Source: Corynebacterium urinipleomorphum
GTDB lineage: Bacteria > Actinomycetota > Actinomycetes > Mycobacteriales > Mycobacteriaceae
Length of the DNA: 64,000 nucleotides
Assembly: GCF_900155535.1 (NCBI RefSeq)
Contig: NZ_LT706962.1
Span: 257,079-321,078, forward strand
Direction of reading: 5' to 3'
The notes under the pieces are model-generated. The model was not told where the DNA came from and searched no databases. It saw only the letters and a program-made list of their open reading frames with translations. Below are positions 63,807 through 64,000 of the stretch, in pieces (positions within the stretch are counted from its first letter, which is position 1; every line of letters begins with the position of its first letter). The translations under genes were made by a program, and so were the position numbers.

Positions 63807-64000
63807 ATGACGGACGTGACGGACCTGACGGATTCTGCTGCGGCGCGCTATTTCGACCACGCAGCCACCACGCCGATGCGCCAGGTGGCGGTGGACACGT
63901 GGGCAGAGCACGCTCACCTGCTCAACCCCGGCGGACAGTACGCGTCGGGCCGCGCCGCCAACGCCGTGCTGGCGCAGGCCCGCGAGACTGTTGCGGAGAT
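63807..64000 (+). CDS. Cysteine desulfurase (NifS/IscS-like), 5' part
   Basis: The gene runs off the window; 64 codons are visible. After a short polar start (MTDVTDLTDSAAA) it reads RYFDHAATTPMRQVAVDTWA, the fixed opening of class V aminotransferase-type cysteine desulfurases, then NPGGQYASGRAANAVLAQAR. It would supply sulfur, probably for tRNA thiolation with MnmA or for Fe-S clusters. The PLP lysine and active cysteine are outside the window. Confidence 0.88.
   Translation, partial: MTDVTDLTDSAAARYFDHAATTPMRQVAVDTWAEHAHLLNPGGQYASGRAANAVLAQARETVAE

Overview
This window is chromosomal DNA from a high-GC actinobacterium, almost certainly a Corynebacterium. The gene order argS-lysA-hom-thrB, rho-prfA-prmC-Sua5-wecA-atp operon, glgB/glgE and etfB-etfA-nifS matches the arrangement I know from C. 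glutamicum and relatives. The mismatch endonuclease NucS, the CmtR-type regulator and IS1249 also fit. I cannot name the species.

Layout. 1-11.5 kb: tail of an RG-rich protein, a small membrane protein, a secreted HNH nuclease, the proline symporter putP, then a plus-strand run of nucleic-acid enzymes (SNF2 helicase, SWIM-finger protein, SbcD-like nuclease, SbcC-like ATPase) and a MarR regulator. 11.6-23.3 kb is accessory: an IS3-family element just in front of a pspC gene, a YceI protein, tRNA-Arg(CCG), an intact IS1249-like element, a decayed IS3 orfA, a cadmium-type cmtR-cadD pair, a decayed Shedu (DUF4263) anti-phage gene, about 0.6 kb of non-coding DNA with unusual repeats, three metabolic or transport genes, and a second IS1249 copy broken by a second IS3 element. 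Target duplications show each insertion was separate.

23.3-28.2 kb: the L-lactate operon lldP-lutA-lutB-lutC (minus strand). 28.4-33.8 kb: argS-lysA and hom-thrB (arginyl-tRNA, lysine, threonine and methionine supply). 33.9-36.9 kb: an iron-dependent alcohol/glycerol dehydrogenase and an acyl-CoA ligase (minus). 37-43.3 kb: rho, prfA, prmC, Sua5, wecA and an AtpI-like protein. 43.5-51 kb: the complete F1Fo ATP synthase operon atpBEFHAGDC, with a long structured leader and a strong terminator. 51-54 kb: a DUF2550 protein, nucS, a small zinc-ribbon-like protein and an HNH/DUF222 protein, with two tandem-repeat arrays between them. 54-58.7 kb: glgB and glgE (alpha-glucan synthesis from maltose-1-phosphate, minus). 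58.9-64 kb: ABC ATPase, Nudix hydrolase, THUMP-like methyltransferase, electron-transfer flavoprotein etfB-etfA, and the start of a cysteine desulfurase.

The most striking signal is not a gene. One 11-bp word, GCTTATCGACG or its complement, occurs 15 times across the window where about 0.03 would be expected. It lies in both orientations, in genes and in spacers, and is missing from all IS elements and from the 6.8-19.0 kb stretch. It behaves like a genome-wide signal such as an uptake, recombination or protein-binding word.
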